From: a virus
Length of the DNA: 64,000 bases
IMG/VR virus record: IMGVR_UViG_3300022602_000031
Span: 62,001-126,000 of that record
Strand: one strand, 5' to 3'
This document shows, in pieces, positions 50,853 to 59,335 of this stretch (its first letter is position 1; every line of letters starts with the position of its first letter). A program made the position numbers and the translations under genes. The notes beneath the pieces are model-generated. The model was not told the origin of the DNA. It was given only the letters and a program-made list of their open reading frames with translations, and did no database searches.

Positions 50853-51440
50853 ATGATGAAACCATTCCAATCATACATTTTTGAAATTAATAAGCCATAC
50901 GAATTTCGTATTAAGATGGCAACCGTTAATCCAAGTAGTGTAATGGACCAAATTAAAAACGCACTAGATACATATCAGCTAGAAAGTGTTAGTGCTGTTA
51001 AAAGTATACCAATTCAGGAGCATCGCGAATTCCCACAATGGGGTCCTTGCGAGTGCTGGCAGTTTGATGTTAAAGTTGCTTATCCAGTAACTGTTCCACA
51101 AATCCGCCAGACATTAAAAGAACGTGCCCAGTTAAATCCAGACTGGTTAGCCGTGCGTAATCTAAATGAAGCCATTGACACCGAAGAAGCAGAAGCTCTT
51201 GGCCAAGACCATGATGGTGCTTTATTAGATGAAGAAGAATTAAAAGATGCACCAGGTGCACAAGAACTAGCAGGCCAGAGTCGCATCGGCAGTCTATTAA
51301 AAGAATTAGAATCACGTAAATTTGAATTTGCTGAAAACAGTAATGAAGCAGGCAAAACAACCAACGATGCTCCAATGAGCGATAAGAGTCCAGTTGGAAC
51401 AACACAAAATGTAGTATATCGCAAACCCAAAGGCAATTAA
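50853..51440 (+). CDS. Unknown phage protein, probably virion-related
   Basis: A 195-residue protein. The first 100 residues look like a compact alpha/beta domain (KPYEFRIKMATVNPSSVMDQ, IQEHREFPQWGPCECWQFDV, KVAYPVTVPQIRQTLKERAQ), similar in pattern to a ferredoxin-like fold. The rest is acidic and disordered (AEALGQDHDGALLDEEELKD). The perfect late promoter, and the next genes in the series, point to a structural or assembly role. The start has AGGATTATAATG upstream; the second Met (MKPF) is equally possible. No family is recognised. Confidence 0.72.
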   Translation: MMKPFQSYIFEINKPYEFRIKMATVNPSSVMDQIKNALDTYQLESVSAVKSIPIQEHREFPQWGPCECWQFDVKVAYPVTVPQIRQTLKERAQLNPDWLAVRNLNEAIDTEEAEALGQDHDGALLDEEELKDAPGAQELAGQSRIGSLLKELESRKFEFAENSNEAGKTTNDAPMSDKSPVGTTQNVVYRKPKGN

Positions 51441-51441
51441 A

Positions 51442-53268
51442 ATGAGCAAGAACCATCCACACGATAATATCTATAGCATCCTAGGCAAGTTGGAAGCACT
51501 ACAACCAACTCCACAAGAACGTCACAATGCTAAAGTACAACAGATCCGCGAAAGCGTCGAAAGTCAAGGTTCTATCCTTAAAGGTCTACGTGATGTTAGT
51601 TCAGTTGAACAACGTCTAGCTCGACAGTTTGCTGAAAGCCAAGTTAACGAAAAAGCAGTTAGCCAAGCTCAACAAAAGTTTATGGGTATGGTTCATGCCG
51701 CACAAAAAGGTGCAAAGGCCGCAAGTCCAGAAGTTGCTAAAGTTGCTAAGTCAATGGGCAAAAAAGATGCTCGTGATTTTGCCGCTACTAAGCACAAAGG
51801 TTTGCCACAGCACGTTAAAGAAAAATATGATCCAGTTAAGGCAGTTAAACAATGCGCCAAAAACTATATGGATGAATTTGGCTATGATAGTGTAAATCAA
51901 TTGGAAGCAGAAGACATTGAATCCATTGGTATGGATTGCCAAATGAATTATCAAGACGTTTGCGAAATTTTAGGTATTCAACTACCTGATAGTTTAGGTC
52001 CAGTTAAGTCATATGGTCCAAACAAACATGGCAACATTGTTGATTTTGAAGAAAGTACTTGTAATGAGTGCGGTATGTGTGAAAGCGAATGTAGTTGTGA
52101 CCATACCAACGAAGGCGAAACAAAACACAAAGACGGTGTTACTCGTCATACTAAAACAGATTATCCTGGATACCCAAGTAGTGATCTAGAAAAAGATGAC
52201 GACAGCGATGCTCCAACAAGCAAGGGCGGCAAAGGTCGCCCACGTAAAGCACAAACTAAAAAGCCACGTCCATCTGGCGAACGTGCTGGTATTACGGGTC
52301 GCCCAAAGAAAGACGCTGGCGAAAAGAGCGCAGACAATTTACCGTTCTCTAGCAAAAACAAAATAGGGCATGACCCATTTGGTCGTGTCAAATCTGGTGC
52401 TGAGAAAAAAGGTTCTAAAATCAAAGGTAAAAAGCATACTATGAGCGAAAGTATCATGGAAAGCGTTAACTTTAAACGTATGATGGAAGAACAACATATG
52501 ACTCTAGACGAAATGCTAGAGTGTATGAATACTGATATTGCTATGTTTAAAGAAAGTGGTGTATGTTCTGATCGTCTACGCGATATGATGGAAGTATACG
52601 CACACGCTAAACGTCAAATGGAAGAAACAATCGACCCAACTAATCCACGTGATTATGAAATCCCAACTGTTATGCGTAAGGCAGCTGGACAGGCTCCATT
52701 GACACGTCAAGATATCATTAACAAAGATCGCAAGCCAGAGTTTGATTATCATCAACGTGCTCACGGTACACCACATCCAGACTCATTAGATGCTGAATTA
52801 AATGAACTAGCAAAATTAGCTGGATTATCATTGGCCGACGAAGGTAATGCTTTTACAGGTAAACTAAAAGCTACACCTAAAGGTGAAAAATTTGATCTAG
52901 ACGGTAAAGAGTATACTGATACAAGTAGTCTTGATGAAGAACCAAACGAAGGTAACGCATTTGGCGCCGCAGTAGCTAAAGCCAAAGCCGATGGTATTCA
53001 ACCTGGTGAAAAAGTTGAAGTTGGTGGCAAAGAGTATCCAGTTAAAGAAGGTACCATTGAAGTTGATGACGCTGGTGCAAATCCAGTAAACAAGCCAAAG
53101 CCAAAGTATGGCAATATCAAGCAAATTAAATCACAAGGTGATGATTTAAACCGTGAAAAGAAACAAGACCCACGTACAGCAAACCGTGCCGCTAACCCAT
53201 TAACTAATGTTCCAACATTAGAAGCTCGTTTGGCAGCCGAGTACGAGAGTATTAAAAAATCAGCCTAA
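51442..53268 (+). CDS. Large unknown protein with Cys cluster, AT-hook-like motifs and repeats
   Basis: A 608-residue charged protein. The N-terminal 120 residues are helical. A Cys cluster CNECGMCESECSCDH (197-209) could bind zinc. Next is a basic Pro/Gly stretch with two AT-hook-like cores, GKGRPRKA (253-260) and TGRPKKD (275-281). A helical block follows (MEEQHMTLDEMLECMNTDIA). ELAKLAGLS (about 452-460) matches a motif of other window proteins. The C-terminal part repeats EGNAF...GEKFDLDGKEY / EGNAF...GEKVEVGGKEY. It starts 1 nt after the preceding stop. A late DNA-associated or internal virion protein is a plausible guess; no family name is assigned. Confidence 0.72.
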   Translation: MSKNHPHDNIYSILGKLEALQPTPQERHNAKVQQIRESVESQGSILKGLRDVSSVEQRLARQFAESQVNEKAVSQAQQKFMGMVHAAQKGAKAASPEVAKVAKSMGKKDARDFAATKHKGLPQHVKEKYDPVKAVKQCAKNYMDEFGYDSVNQLEAEDIESIGMDCQMNYQDVCEILGIQLPDSLGPVKSYGPNKHGNIVDFEESTCNECGMCESECSCDHTNEGETKHKDGVTRHTKTDYPGYPSSDLEKDDDSDAPTSKGGKGRPRKAQTKKPRPSGERAGITGRPKKDAGEKSADNLPFSSKNKIGHDPFGRVKSGAEKKGSKIKGKKHTMSESIMESVNFKRMMEEQHMTLDEMLECMNTDIAMFKESGVCSDRLRDMMEVYAHAKRQMEETIDPTNPRDYEIPTVMRKAAGQAPLTRQDIINKDRKPEFDYHQRAHGTPHPDSLDAELNELAKLAGLSLADEGNAFTGKLKATPKGEKFDLDGKEYTDTSSLDEEPNEGNAFGAAVAKAKADGIQPGEKVEVGGKEYPVKEGTIEVDDAGANPVNKPKPKYGNIKQIKSQGDDLNREKKQDPRTANRAANPLTNVPTLEARLAAEYESIKKSA

Positions 53269-53630
53269 TGAAAATAACTGAAATTATTTCTGAAAGCACT
53301 ATCCCGGACGATCAGTTATCTGCCGCGCCCGGGATGAAGGTTCACCCAGAACTACAAAGTTCAGATCCATATATGGCATTTAAGTTTGGTATTAATTTAG
53401 CCGCTAGTCCGTTTACAGATCAAAAGGCTGATTTAGATGGACCAGTTGGACAGCAATTAATTACTGTAGCCTATACTGACGCCTGTGAAAAAATAATCGA
53501 TGCCGCTGAAAAAGCGCACGGAACACAGAGCAAACGTATAAATCCGCGTGGTAGTCAAGAAAATCCTGATGTACATAAAGTTAGTCCACATCGTACAGTC
53601 GGCGCAATTACCCTTATTAAGAAAAAATGA
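53268..53630 (+). CDS. Unknown small phage protein, candidate processed internal protein
   Basis: A 120-residue protein in a TAATG overlap with the previous gene and an ATGA overlap with the next. The start MKITEIISES contains two (I/L)xE sites (ITE, ISE), the kind cut by gp21 in T4 internal head proteins, whose short N-terminal targeting peptide has a similar size. The remainder (YMAFKFGINLAASPFTDQKA, LITVAYTDACEKIIDAAEKA) is helical with a basic end. Late operon membership and the N-terminus make a head-internal role possible, but no homologue is identified. Confidence 0.68.
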   Translation: MKITEIISESTIPDDQLSAAPGMKVHPELQSSDPYMAFKFGINLAASPFTDQKADLDGPVGQQLITVAYTDACEKIIDAAEKAHGTQSKRINPRGSQENPDVHKVSPHRTVGAITLIKKK

Positions 53631-54016
53631 AAGAATATCGCATAACCAGCGCAAACTTTGTATTGCCTGGTGAAACCGGTGACACCGATGCGGTTATGGA
53701 CTCTCACGATTTAGCTGAGATCAAACGTCTAGCAGGTATTACAGGACTGTTAGAATCTGGCGCCGGAATGTATGCTGGAGTTGATGTACCACAGGCCAGC
53801 GAAGAAGGTATTATGAGTCCAATGGGCAGTAATATCAGTGTTACAGCACAAGAGCGCAACGAACTATTAAAAGAATATCACGCACAACCAGGCACTGATT
53901 TATGGTTCCTGATTAACTTTACCCGTCCGTACCTAAACGGAAGCCTGAGAGCTCACGTGGAAGCGTATTTAAAGGAACATCCTGAATATCGCCCACAGAA
54001 ATATCCGGGTTCTTAA
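53627..54016 (+). CDS. Unknown small phage protein with LAGI motif
   Basis: A 129-residue protein coupled to the previous gene by ATGA. Residues 25-50 read DSHDLAEIKRLAGITGLLES, which holds the RLAGI motif between two candidate gp21 sites (LAE, LLE). The C-terminal half (LLKEYHAQPGTDLWFLINFT, LRAHVEAYLKEHPEYRPQKY) is helical. Its last 98 nt are also covered by the 3' end of the convergent HNH gene, so both strands are coding there. The function is unknown. A particle-associated role is inferred from the shared motif. Confidence 0.68.
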   Translation: MKEYRITSANFVLPGETGDTDAVMDSHDLAEIKRLAGITGLLESGAGMYAGVDVPQASEEGIMSPMGSNISVTAQERNELLKEYHAQPGTDLWFLINFTRPYLNGSLRAHVEAYLKEHPEYRPQKYPGS

Positions 54017-54524
54017 TTCCAAGATAATTATACCAACTAGCATTAGGCACAGTAATGGGCCTATGTCGCCACTTATTGGCCAGACTATAGTAGTCGGGTT
54101 TATAAGGTTTACGCAACGGTCTATGCAGTTTGCTACCTTTAGACCAATTACAAGGTTTACAACAAGTAACAGTATTTTCCCAATTGGTTTTACCGCCAGC
54201 CATACGAGGAATAACGTGATCAATAGTTAGGTCGTGATGATCAAATACTTCATTACAATATTGACAGGTGTATAGATCGCGTAAGTATAAGTTACTACGA
54301 CTAAACTTAACTGCTTTTTTGTAGTTAAAGTATTCTTTGGTTACGCACACGCTTGGTACAGGTATTTCTAACTTTTCGCTACGTACAACCCAATTGTCGT
54401 AGGTTTCAAGAATAGAAACTCGTTCTAAGAAGTATAATTTGATAGCGTGTTGCCAACTAACGACACTTAAAGGAAGTACGCTAATTGGCTCGTAATTTTG
54501 ATTTAACAGTAATGTGTTTGACAT
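53919..54524 (-). CDS. HNH endonuclease
   Basis: A 201-residue protein of the widespread bacterial/phage HNH family that opens MSNTLLLNQNYEPISVLPLS and VVSWQHAIKLYFLERVSILE. The catalytic zone is TCQYCNEVFDHHDLTIDHVI, then PRMAGGKTNWENTVTCCKPC, with zinc-type Cys87, Cys90, Cys122, Cys125, and Asp102-His103 as the first HNH His with N-containing second half. It stands alone on the minus strand, divergent from the terminase gene and convergent on the small gene before it. It is likely an invader of the terminase region, although a packaging-linked nuclease role is known for HNH proteins beside terminases. Confidence 0.85.
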   Translation of the reverse strand: MSNTLLLNQNYEPISVLPLSVVSWQHAIKLYFLERVSILETYDNWVVRSEKLEIPVPSVCVTKEYFNYKKAVKFSRSNLYLRDLYTCQYCNEVFDHHDLTIDHVIPRMAGGKTNWENTVTCCKPCNWSKGSKLHRPLRKPYKPDYYSLANKWRHRPITVPNASWYNYLGIKNPDISVGDIQDVPLNTLPRELSGFRLGTDG

Positions 54525-54537
54525 TAAATATATTTAA
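54524..54537. promoter_or_regulatory. Perfect palindrome TTAAATATATTTAA between divergent starts
   Basis: A 14-bp palindrome with a TAAATA half in each direction. It lies between the HNH start (54524, minus) and the gp17 start (54540, plus), so it could act as a bidirectional promoter or -10 element. Confidence 0.5.
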
Positions 54538-54539
54538 CT

Positions 54540-56102
54540 ATGAGTAAAGAACTAGAAACAGCAATTATTAAGGCACCCTATAAACGGATGTCTTATACCG
54601 AAGAACAAATACTAGAAATAGCTAGGTGCGCCGATCCTATAACCGGCCCCCAACATTTTTTAGATCATTATTTCTTTATACAACACCCAACTAAAGGTGC
54701 GATTCAATATCACCCTTTTGAGTACCAAGAGCGACTCATTGAATCATATCACAATTATAGATTCTCTATAAGCCTAATGCCTAGACAAACGGGCAAATCA
54801 ACTACAGCCGCTGGCTACTTATTATGGTATGCTATGTTTGTTCCTGACAGTACTATTTTAGTGGCCGCACACAAGTATTTAGGCGCACAGGAAATCATGC
54901 AACGTGTTCGGTACGCCTACGAAAACTGTCCTGACTTTATTAGAGCAGGTGTAACTAGTTATAACAAAGGATCGTTAGACTTTGAAAACGGAAGTCGTAT
55001 CGTAAGTCAGACAACAACAGAAAACACAGGTCGTGGTATGTCCATATCACTACTATACTGTGACGAGTTTGCGTTCGTTCGACCAACTATTGCTAGTGAA
55101 TTCTGGACTTCTATTACACCTACACTAGCAACTGGTGGTAAATGTATTATTACATCAACACCAAATTCAGACGAAGATCAGTTTGCGCAGATCTGGCGTG
55201 GTGCCAACAAGACACTGGATATGAATGGCAACGAAACAGAACTAGGTATTAATGGATTTAAAGCATTCCGTAGCCGTTGGGAAGAACATCCAGAGCGTGA
55301 TGAATTTTGGGCCGCACAGATGCGAGCACAGTTAGGCGAAGAACGTTTCCGCCGCGAGATGGAATGTGAATTCATTATCTATGATGAAACATTAATCAAC
55401 CCATTGAAATTAGTTGAGATGGCCGGTATTGACCCAGTAGAACGACAAGGGCAGGTGCGTTGGTATAAAAAGCCAGCTAAAGATCATACTTACTTTATTG
55501 CATTGGATCCAAGTTTGGGCACTGGTGGAGACCCAAGTGCTATACAGGTATTTGAAATGCCAGGATGTAAACAGGTAGCTGAATGGTGTGATAATAAAAC
55601 TCCAGTACAACGTCAGGTACGTATCTTACAAGAAATTTGTAGTTACATATCAGATAGTATTGGTACACAAAATAACATTTACTATTCTGTAGAAAACAAT
55701 ACATTAGGCGAAGCCGCATTAGTAGCCATCGCTGAAATTGGTGAAGAAAACTACAAGGGTATATTTTTAAGTGAACCAGCACGTACTGGAAATGTACGTA
55801 GATACCGTAAAGGGTTTAATACATCACAGAAAGTAAAATTAACTGCCTGTAGTAAGCTAAAAAGTCTAGTAGAAACTAATCGTATGTTTCTTGCTAGTAA
55901 AGCACTAATTAGCGAGTTAAAAACCTTTGTTGCTAGCGGAAACAGCTATGCGGCTAAATTGGGCGAGCACGATGACTTGGTTATGTCTACTATTCTTGCT
56001 ATTAGAATGATGCAAACCCTACAAAATTACGACGCCGCGCTAGACGCTGAAATTAAGGACGCTAACGAGTTCATTGAGCCTATGCCATTCATAATGATCT
56101 GA
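54540..56102 (+). CDS. 17: Terminase large subunit, T4 gp17 type
   Basis: ATP-driven packaging motor and headful nuclease. The ATPase domain has Walker A PRQTGKST (81-88), Walker B LLYCDEFAF (171-179, Asp175/Glu176) and coupling motif TSTPNS (205-210). The nuclease domain has a metal-binding Asp323 in YFIALDPSLGTGGDPSAIQV, and a late acidic pair in GEHDDLVMSTILA (Asp478/479). The 520 residues are shorter than T4 gp17 (610), as in marine relatives, which lack part of the C-terminus. It follows gp16 at a distance, with four other genes and an HNH gene inserted between. Confidence 0.95.
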   Translation: MSKELETAIIKAPYKRMSYTEEQILEIARCADPITGPQHFLDHYFFIQHPTKGAIQYHPFEYQERLIESYHNYRFSISLMPRQTGKSTTAAGYLLWYAMFVPDSTILVAAHKYLGAQEIMQRVRYAYENCPDFIRAGVTSYNKGSLDFENGSRIVSQTTTENTGRGMSISLLYCDEFAFVRPTIASEFWTSITPTLATGGKCIITSTPNSDEDQFAQIWRGANKTLDMNGNETELGINGFKAFRSRWEEHPERDEFWAAQMRAQLGEERFRREMECEFIIYDETLINPLKLVEMAGIDPVERQGQVRWYKKPAKDHTYFIALDPSLGTGGDPSAIQVFEMPGCKQVAEWCDNKTPVQRQVRILQEICSYISDSIGTQNNIYYSVENNTLGEAALVAIAEIGEENYKGIFLSEPARTGNVRRYRKGFNTSQKVKLTACSKLKSLVETNRMFLASKALISELKTFVASGNSYAAKLGEHDDLVMSTILAIRMMQTLQNYDAALDAEIKDANEFIEPMPFIMI

Positions 56103-56108
56103 TAAATA
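56101..56108 (+). promoter_or_regulatory. T4-type late promoter GATAAATA, abutting a start codon
   Basis: GATAAATA overlaps the gp17 stop and ends 5 nt before the ATG at 56114, without a ribosome-binding site. Confidence 0.7.
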
Positions 56109-56113
56109 GTTTT

Positions 56114-57571
56114 ATGTCTAAAGAAATTGAATCTATATCCGCCGCACTATTTGATAAAATACGTTCACGCTTTACTAATGTAACGCTGGGCGACGAAAAC
56201 GCCAAGGCTGAAACAGATCCTGAGAAGGCTCGCTTTTTTAACTTTGTATATACCTCCGAAGACGGTGCTGAATTTGGCAACGTAACTATTAGTCTAATCG
56301 ATGAAACCAGTTTAAAAGTATACTATGGCACAAATATATCTGGCGAAATGGACCGCGAACAACGCAAAACTTGGTATGAATTTTTACGTAATCTAAGACT
56401 ATTTGCCAAACGCAATTTACTTACATTCGACACACGAGATATTAATAAATCAAATCTAGATCTTAACGACGTTAAACAACAGGCTAAATCCGACAATGTT
56501 TATTCCACTGATGAAATGCCAGTGACAGAAAGTCGTATTAATTACAGTGGCTCAAGCCGTCATAGCTATGCTCACGTTGGCGAATGTAAATTAATTATTC
56601 GCCATACAGGAGCAGTAGACGAAGATGTGCAAGGCGCCCGCACAAGACATATACAAGAAATATTTGTTGAAACACACCGCGGCGAAAGATTCTTATTAAA
56701 CCACACTAACCTACACGGCGCCGTAGCAATGGCTAACCATTTAAGCGAAGGTGGCACACCTTATGATGAAATAGCTGAAAGCATTGACAATATGGTTTAT
56801 GAAATGAACTGTATGCGTCATTTTGTACGTAGCTCAAAGCGTCGCCAATTTGAAGATCAAGAAACTGTTGATATGACACAGGCGGCCATTGATCACTATG
56901 AAAATTTAAAAAGTCGTTTAAAACATTTACGCAGTAAACGTTATTATGATCAGTATGTTAAAGAGTTTACTCCAGCTGAAAATATCGAAGATGGCTTTGA
57001 CGCTGACGCACTCAAAGAACGTTTTGTTAAAAAGATCTATGACAGTCGTTTTGATGAAGCATTGCCAATTGTCTATCGTGAATACAAGCGTCGCCAAAAT
57101 AGTCTAAGCAGTGAACTAGAAGAGTGGGCCGAAGATGTGACAGAGTCTACTTGGACTAAGCCAGACAACAAAGAAAAAATTGAAGCACTACGTGAAATAT
57201 TAAAAACACCATTACTAGTTGGTATCGACGGAATTGATGCTACTGCTAAAATAGAACCTATCATTGGCAGTGATGAATTAAATGACAAAATTGAAGCATT
57301 GGCTGGCCCCGAAGGCCAAGGACCCGACGCCGACGCACGTGGACTAGTTAAAGAGTGGCTAGTACAAAATATGCCACAACTATTACGTGATTTAGAAGTA
57401 GGCGAAAAAAATGTAGCCGACGCCCAAACCAATTGGGCACAACCTGTAAGCCCACAACAATCAAACGATAACGAATATGGTAGCCAACCAAATCATCCTA
57501 ATGTCAGTAATATGACCATGGAAGACACTGACAGTTTGGACTTTATTCGCAGTCTTGCTGGCATTCGCTAA
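56114..57571 (+). CDS. Unknown phage protein downstream of terminase, LAGI C-terminus
   Basis: A 485-residue charged, mostly helical protein. Segments include GAEFGNVTISLIDETSLKVY near residue 50, RLFAKRNLLTFDTRDINKSN, SRHSYAHVGECKLIIRHTGA (a beta patch near 153), RFLLNHTNLHGAVAMANHLS, and a helical stretch with MRHFVRSSKRRQFEDQETVD. The final residues DSLDFIRSLAGIR place the LAG(I/L) motif at the C-terminal end, as in gp22. The position right after gp17 with a late promoter suggests a head-related or packaging protein. The family is not recognised, though similar proteins occur in marine T4-like phages. Confidence 0.75.
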   Translation: MSKEIESISAALFDKIRSRFTNVTLGDENAKAETDPEKARFFNFVYTSEDGAEFGNVTISLIDETSLKVYYGTNISGEMDREQRKTWYEFLRNLRLFAKRNLLTFDTRDINKSNLDLNDVKQQAKSDNVYSTDEMPVTESRINYSGSSRHSYAHVGECKLIIRHTGAVDEDVQGARTRHIQEIFVETHRGERFLLNHTNLHGAVAMANHLSEGGTPYDEIAESIDNMVYEMNCMRHFVRSSKRRQFEDQETVDMTQAAIDHYENLKSRLKHLRSKRYYDQYVKEFTPAENIEDGFDADALKERFVKKIYDSRFDEALPIVYREYKRRQNSLSSELEEWAEDVTESTWTKPDNKEKIEALREILKTPLLVGIDGIDATAKIEPIIGSDELNDKIEALAGPEGQGPDADARGLVKEWLVQNMPQLLRDLEVGEKNVADAQTNWAQPVSPQQSNDNEYGSQPNHPNVSNMTMEDTDSLDFIRSLAGIR

Positions 57572-57582
57572 TAAGTATATGC

Positions 57583-58596
57583 ATGGAAATAATCAAAGCC
57601 ACTAATGGCTTTCCTTATGCTTGGAAAGCGGGCCGTGTTGAACGACTTATACGCAGTATACTAGAAACCAAAGCCCAAGAACAACTTAATGTCAATCGTG
57701 TAATGATTGTCAATCCAACCTGGCTACACGAAACTAATCTAGCCGAAGACATCCAAAATACCCGTCCAGATTTTATTATCTGTCATAACTTTGTAGATCC
57801 TGCTGTACCAAAAATATTTGAAGCAATACAAAACAGTGGCGTGCCGTACATTATACTAGGTAACAGTGAGCAATATCGTTTAGACTTTTGGGCAATGGTC
57901 TGTGACTTTTATTTTCAAGACTATACCGAGCAAGATGTAGAAGTACAGTCCGGCGCACGTAAATTTATCTGCTTAAATCGTAAACCACACCCACATCGTG
58001 TAGCACTAGTCAATCAATTATTACCATTGAAAGATTTGGGCTACATAAGTTTAGGTACACCGGGTAGCCCTATTACTATCGAAGAAGAATTCAGCGACGA
58101 TCAAGGCATCCGCGACGAATATCAAAATTTAGGTGTCGAACGTTTTGTAAGCAATCAAATACGCAATGATATTTTTAGTCTCGGCAGTCTTGAAGTATGG
58201 CGTCGTAGTTTCTTATGCTTAGTAACAGAAACAGAATTCAGTAATGCTAATCCTGGCAATTTTTTTACCAGCGAAAAAACATTTAAACCTATTATAGGTA
58301 TGCGACCATTTTTTATATATGGGCAACCACAGTTACGTGCTTATTTAAAAGCCGAAGGGTTTGACATATTTGAAGATATATTTGATTACAGTATAGTAAA
58401 CAATTCTGCCGCAGATCCTATGCAACAGCAACAGTACGCACAGGTAGCAATAAACGCTATTACACAACTTGGCGACCCAGTGGAATTGTATCGCCGGCAT
58501 TTTTATCGATTCCAACAAAACAAAGCTAGATTTCATACTTACGTATACAAACAATGGCAACGACTCAATGAACTTGATCTACGACAATTTATTTGA
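57583..58596 (+). CDS. Glycosyltransferase-like protein (EKT family)
   Basis: A 337-residue protein. The C-terminal segment FFTSEKTFKPIIGMRPFFIY, then GFDIFEDIFDYS, matches the EKT block of the proteins at 4415 and 59332. In the middle, RKFICLNRKPHPHRVALVNQ resembles the linker-phosphate-binding start of the second half of GT-B enzymes. The N-terminal half is Rossmann-like (VNRVMIVNPTWLHETNLAED, PDFIICHNFVDPAVPKIFEA, PYIILGNSEQYRLD). It precedes an SGNH gene that it overlaps by 29 nt. It probably transfers a sugar, or binds a sugar nucleotide. The acceptor is unknown. Confidence 0.62.
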   Translation: MEIIKATNGFPYAWKAGRVERLIRSILETKAQEQLNVNRVMIVNPTWLHETNLAEDIQNTRPDFIICHNFVDPAVPKIFEAIQNSGVPYIILGNSEQYRLDFWAMVCDFYFQDYTEQDVEVQSGARKFICLNRKPHPHRVALVNQLLPLKDLGYISLGTPGSPITIEEEFSDDQGIRDEYQNLGVERFVSNQIRNDIFSLGSLEVWRRSFLCLVTETEFSNANPGNFFTSEKTFKPIIGMRPFFIYGQPQLRAYLKAEGFDIFEDIFDYSIVNNSAADPMQQQQYAQVAINAITQLGDPVELYRRHFYRFQQNKARFHTYVYKQWQRLNELDLRQFI

Positions 58597-59335
58597 TGTC
58601 CCACAGTGGAGTCTTGTTAACAATCCTTTTTATCAGTATGACCGCGGAAGTCAACATACTCTAATCACTGTTGGTGATTCGTGGACCTGGGGTGATAGTC
58701 TGGGTAAAACCAAAGTGCGAAATCAAATCGATGACGAAGCATATAGACTCAAACACGTGTATGGAAATATTGTCAGCGAACAACTTGGGTATAATTGGGC
58801 TAATTTGGCGTTACCTGGTGCTAGTAATGCTAGAGTGCTCAATTGGTTGTTTCGATATCTCGATAGGCTAATAAACGAAGACGTTACCTGTGTAATAACA
58901 TTAACAGAATCAGGGCGCCACGAAGAACTTAGATTTGTTGACTACACACGTACACAACAGCAAACATTAGAAATCATACTAGATCATACCTACGATCGTA
59001 TTGCCATAATGCAGGCTAAATTTCCTAGTATTAAATTTATTGTAGCACATAACTTTACAGACAGTCGCCCGTCCACAATTCCCATACTTGAAAAATCTTG
59101 GCTGGAAGTGTTGTTAAACAAACAGATTCAAAAAGACACGCACATTGTTGTGTCAGAACACATTGAACAAATGAATTACGATCGGTGGTATGCTGATGTT
59201 GCTGAAATTGTAGATAGAGCCAATGATAGAATTGATTTGTTGGACAGTTGCGATTATTGTAATACTGGTGATACAAGACACCCCAATGAACAAGGCCACA
59301 ATTTGTGGGCCAACTACTTATTAACACAATTATGA
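58568..59335 (+). CDS. SGNH/GDSL-type hydrolase-like protein
   Basis: A 255-residue protein. The start at 58568 (MNLIYDNLFDVPQWSLVNNP) is chosen because it lines up with the N-terminal layout of the 5379 paralogue; an upstream ATG in frame would add 33 unrelated residues buried in the preceding gene. Blocks: LITVGDSWTWGDSLG (Ser38), LALPGASNARV, CVITLTESGRHEE, and DTRHPNEQGHNLW with His238. No signal peptide. It overlaps the previous gene by 29 nt and the next by ATGA. This second SGNH/GT cassette mirrors that at 3732-6251, with its order swapped. Confidence 0.75.
   Translation: MNLIYDNLFDVPQWSLVNNPFYQYDRGSQHTLITVGDSWTWGDSLGKTKVRNQIDDEAYRLKHVYGNIVSEQLGYNWANLALPGASNARVLNWLFRYLDRLINEDVTCVITLTESGRHEELRFVDYTRTQQQTLEIILDHTYDRIAIMQAKFPSIKFIVAHNFTDSRPSTIPILEKSWLEVLLNKQIQKDTHIVVSEHIEQMNYDRWYADVAEIVDRANDRIDLLDSCDYCNTGDTRHPNEQGHNLWANYLLTQL

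Noticed and set aside
58469-58567. Upstream start for the SGNH protein at 58568
   Set aside because: The 33 added residues lie wholly inside the preceding gene and do not match the paralogue at 5379.
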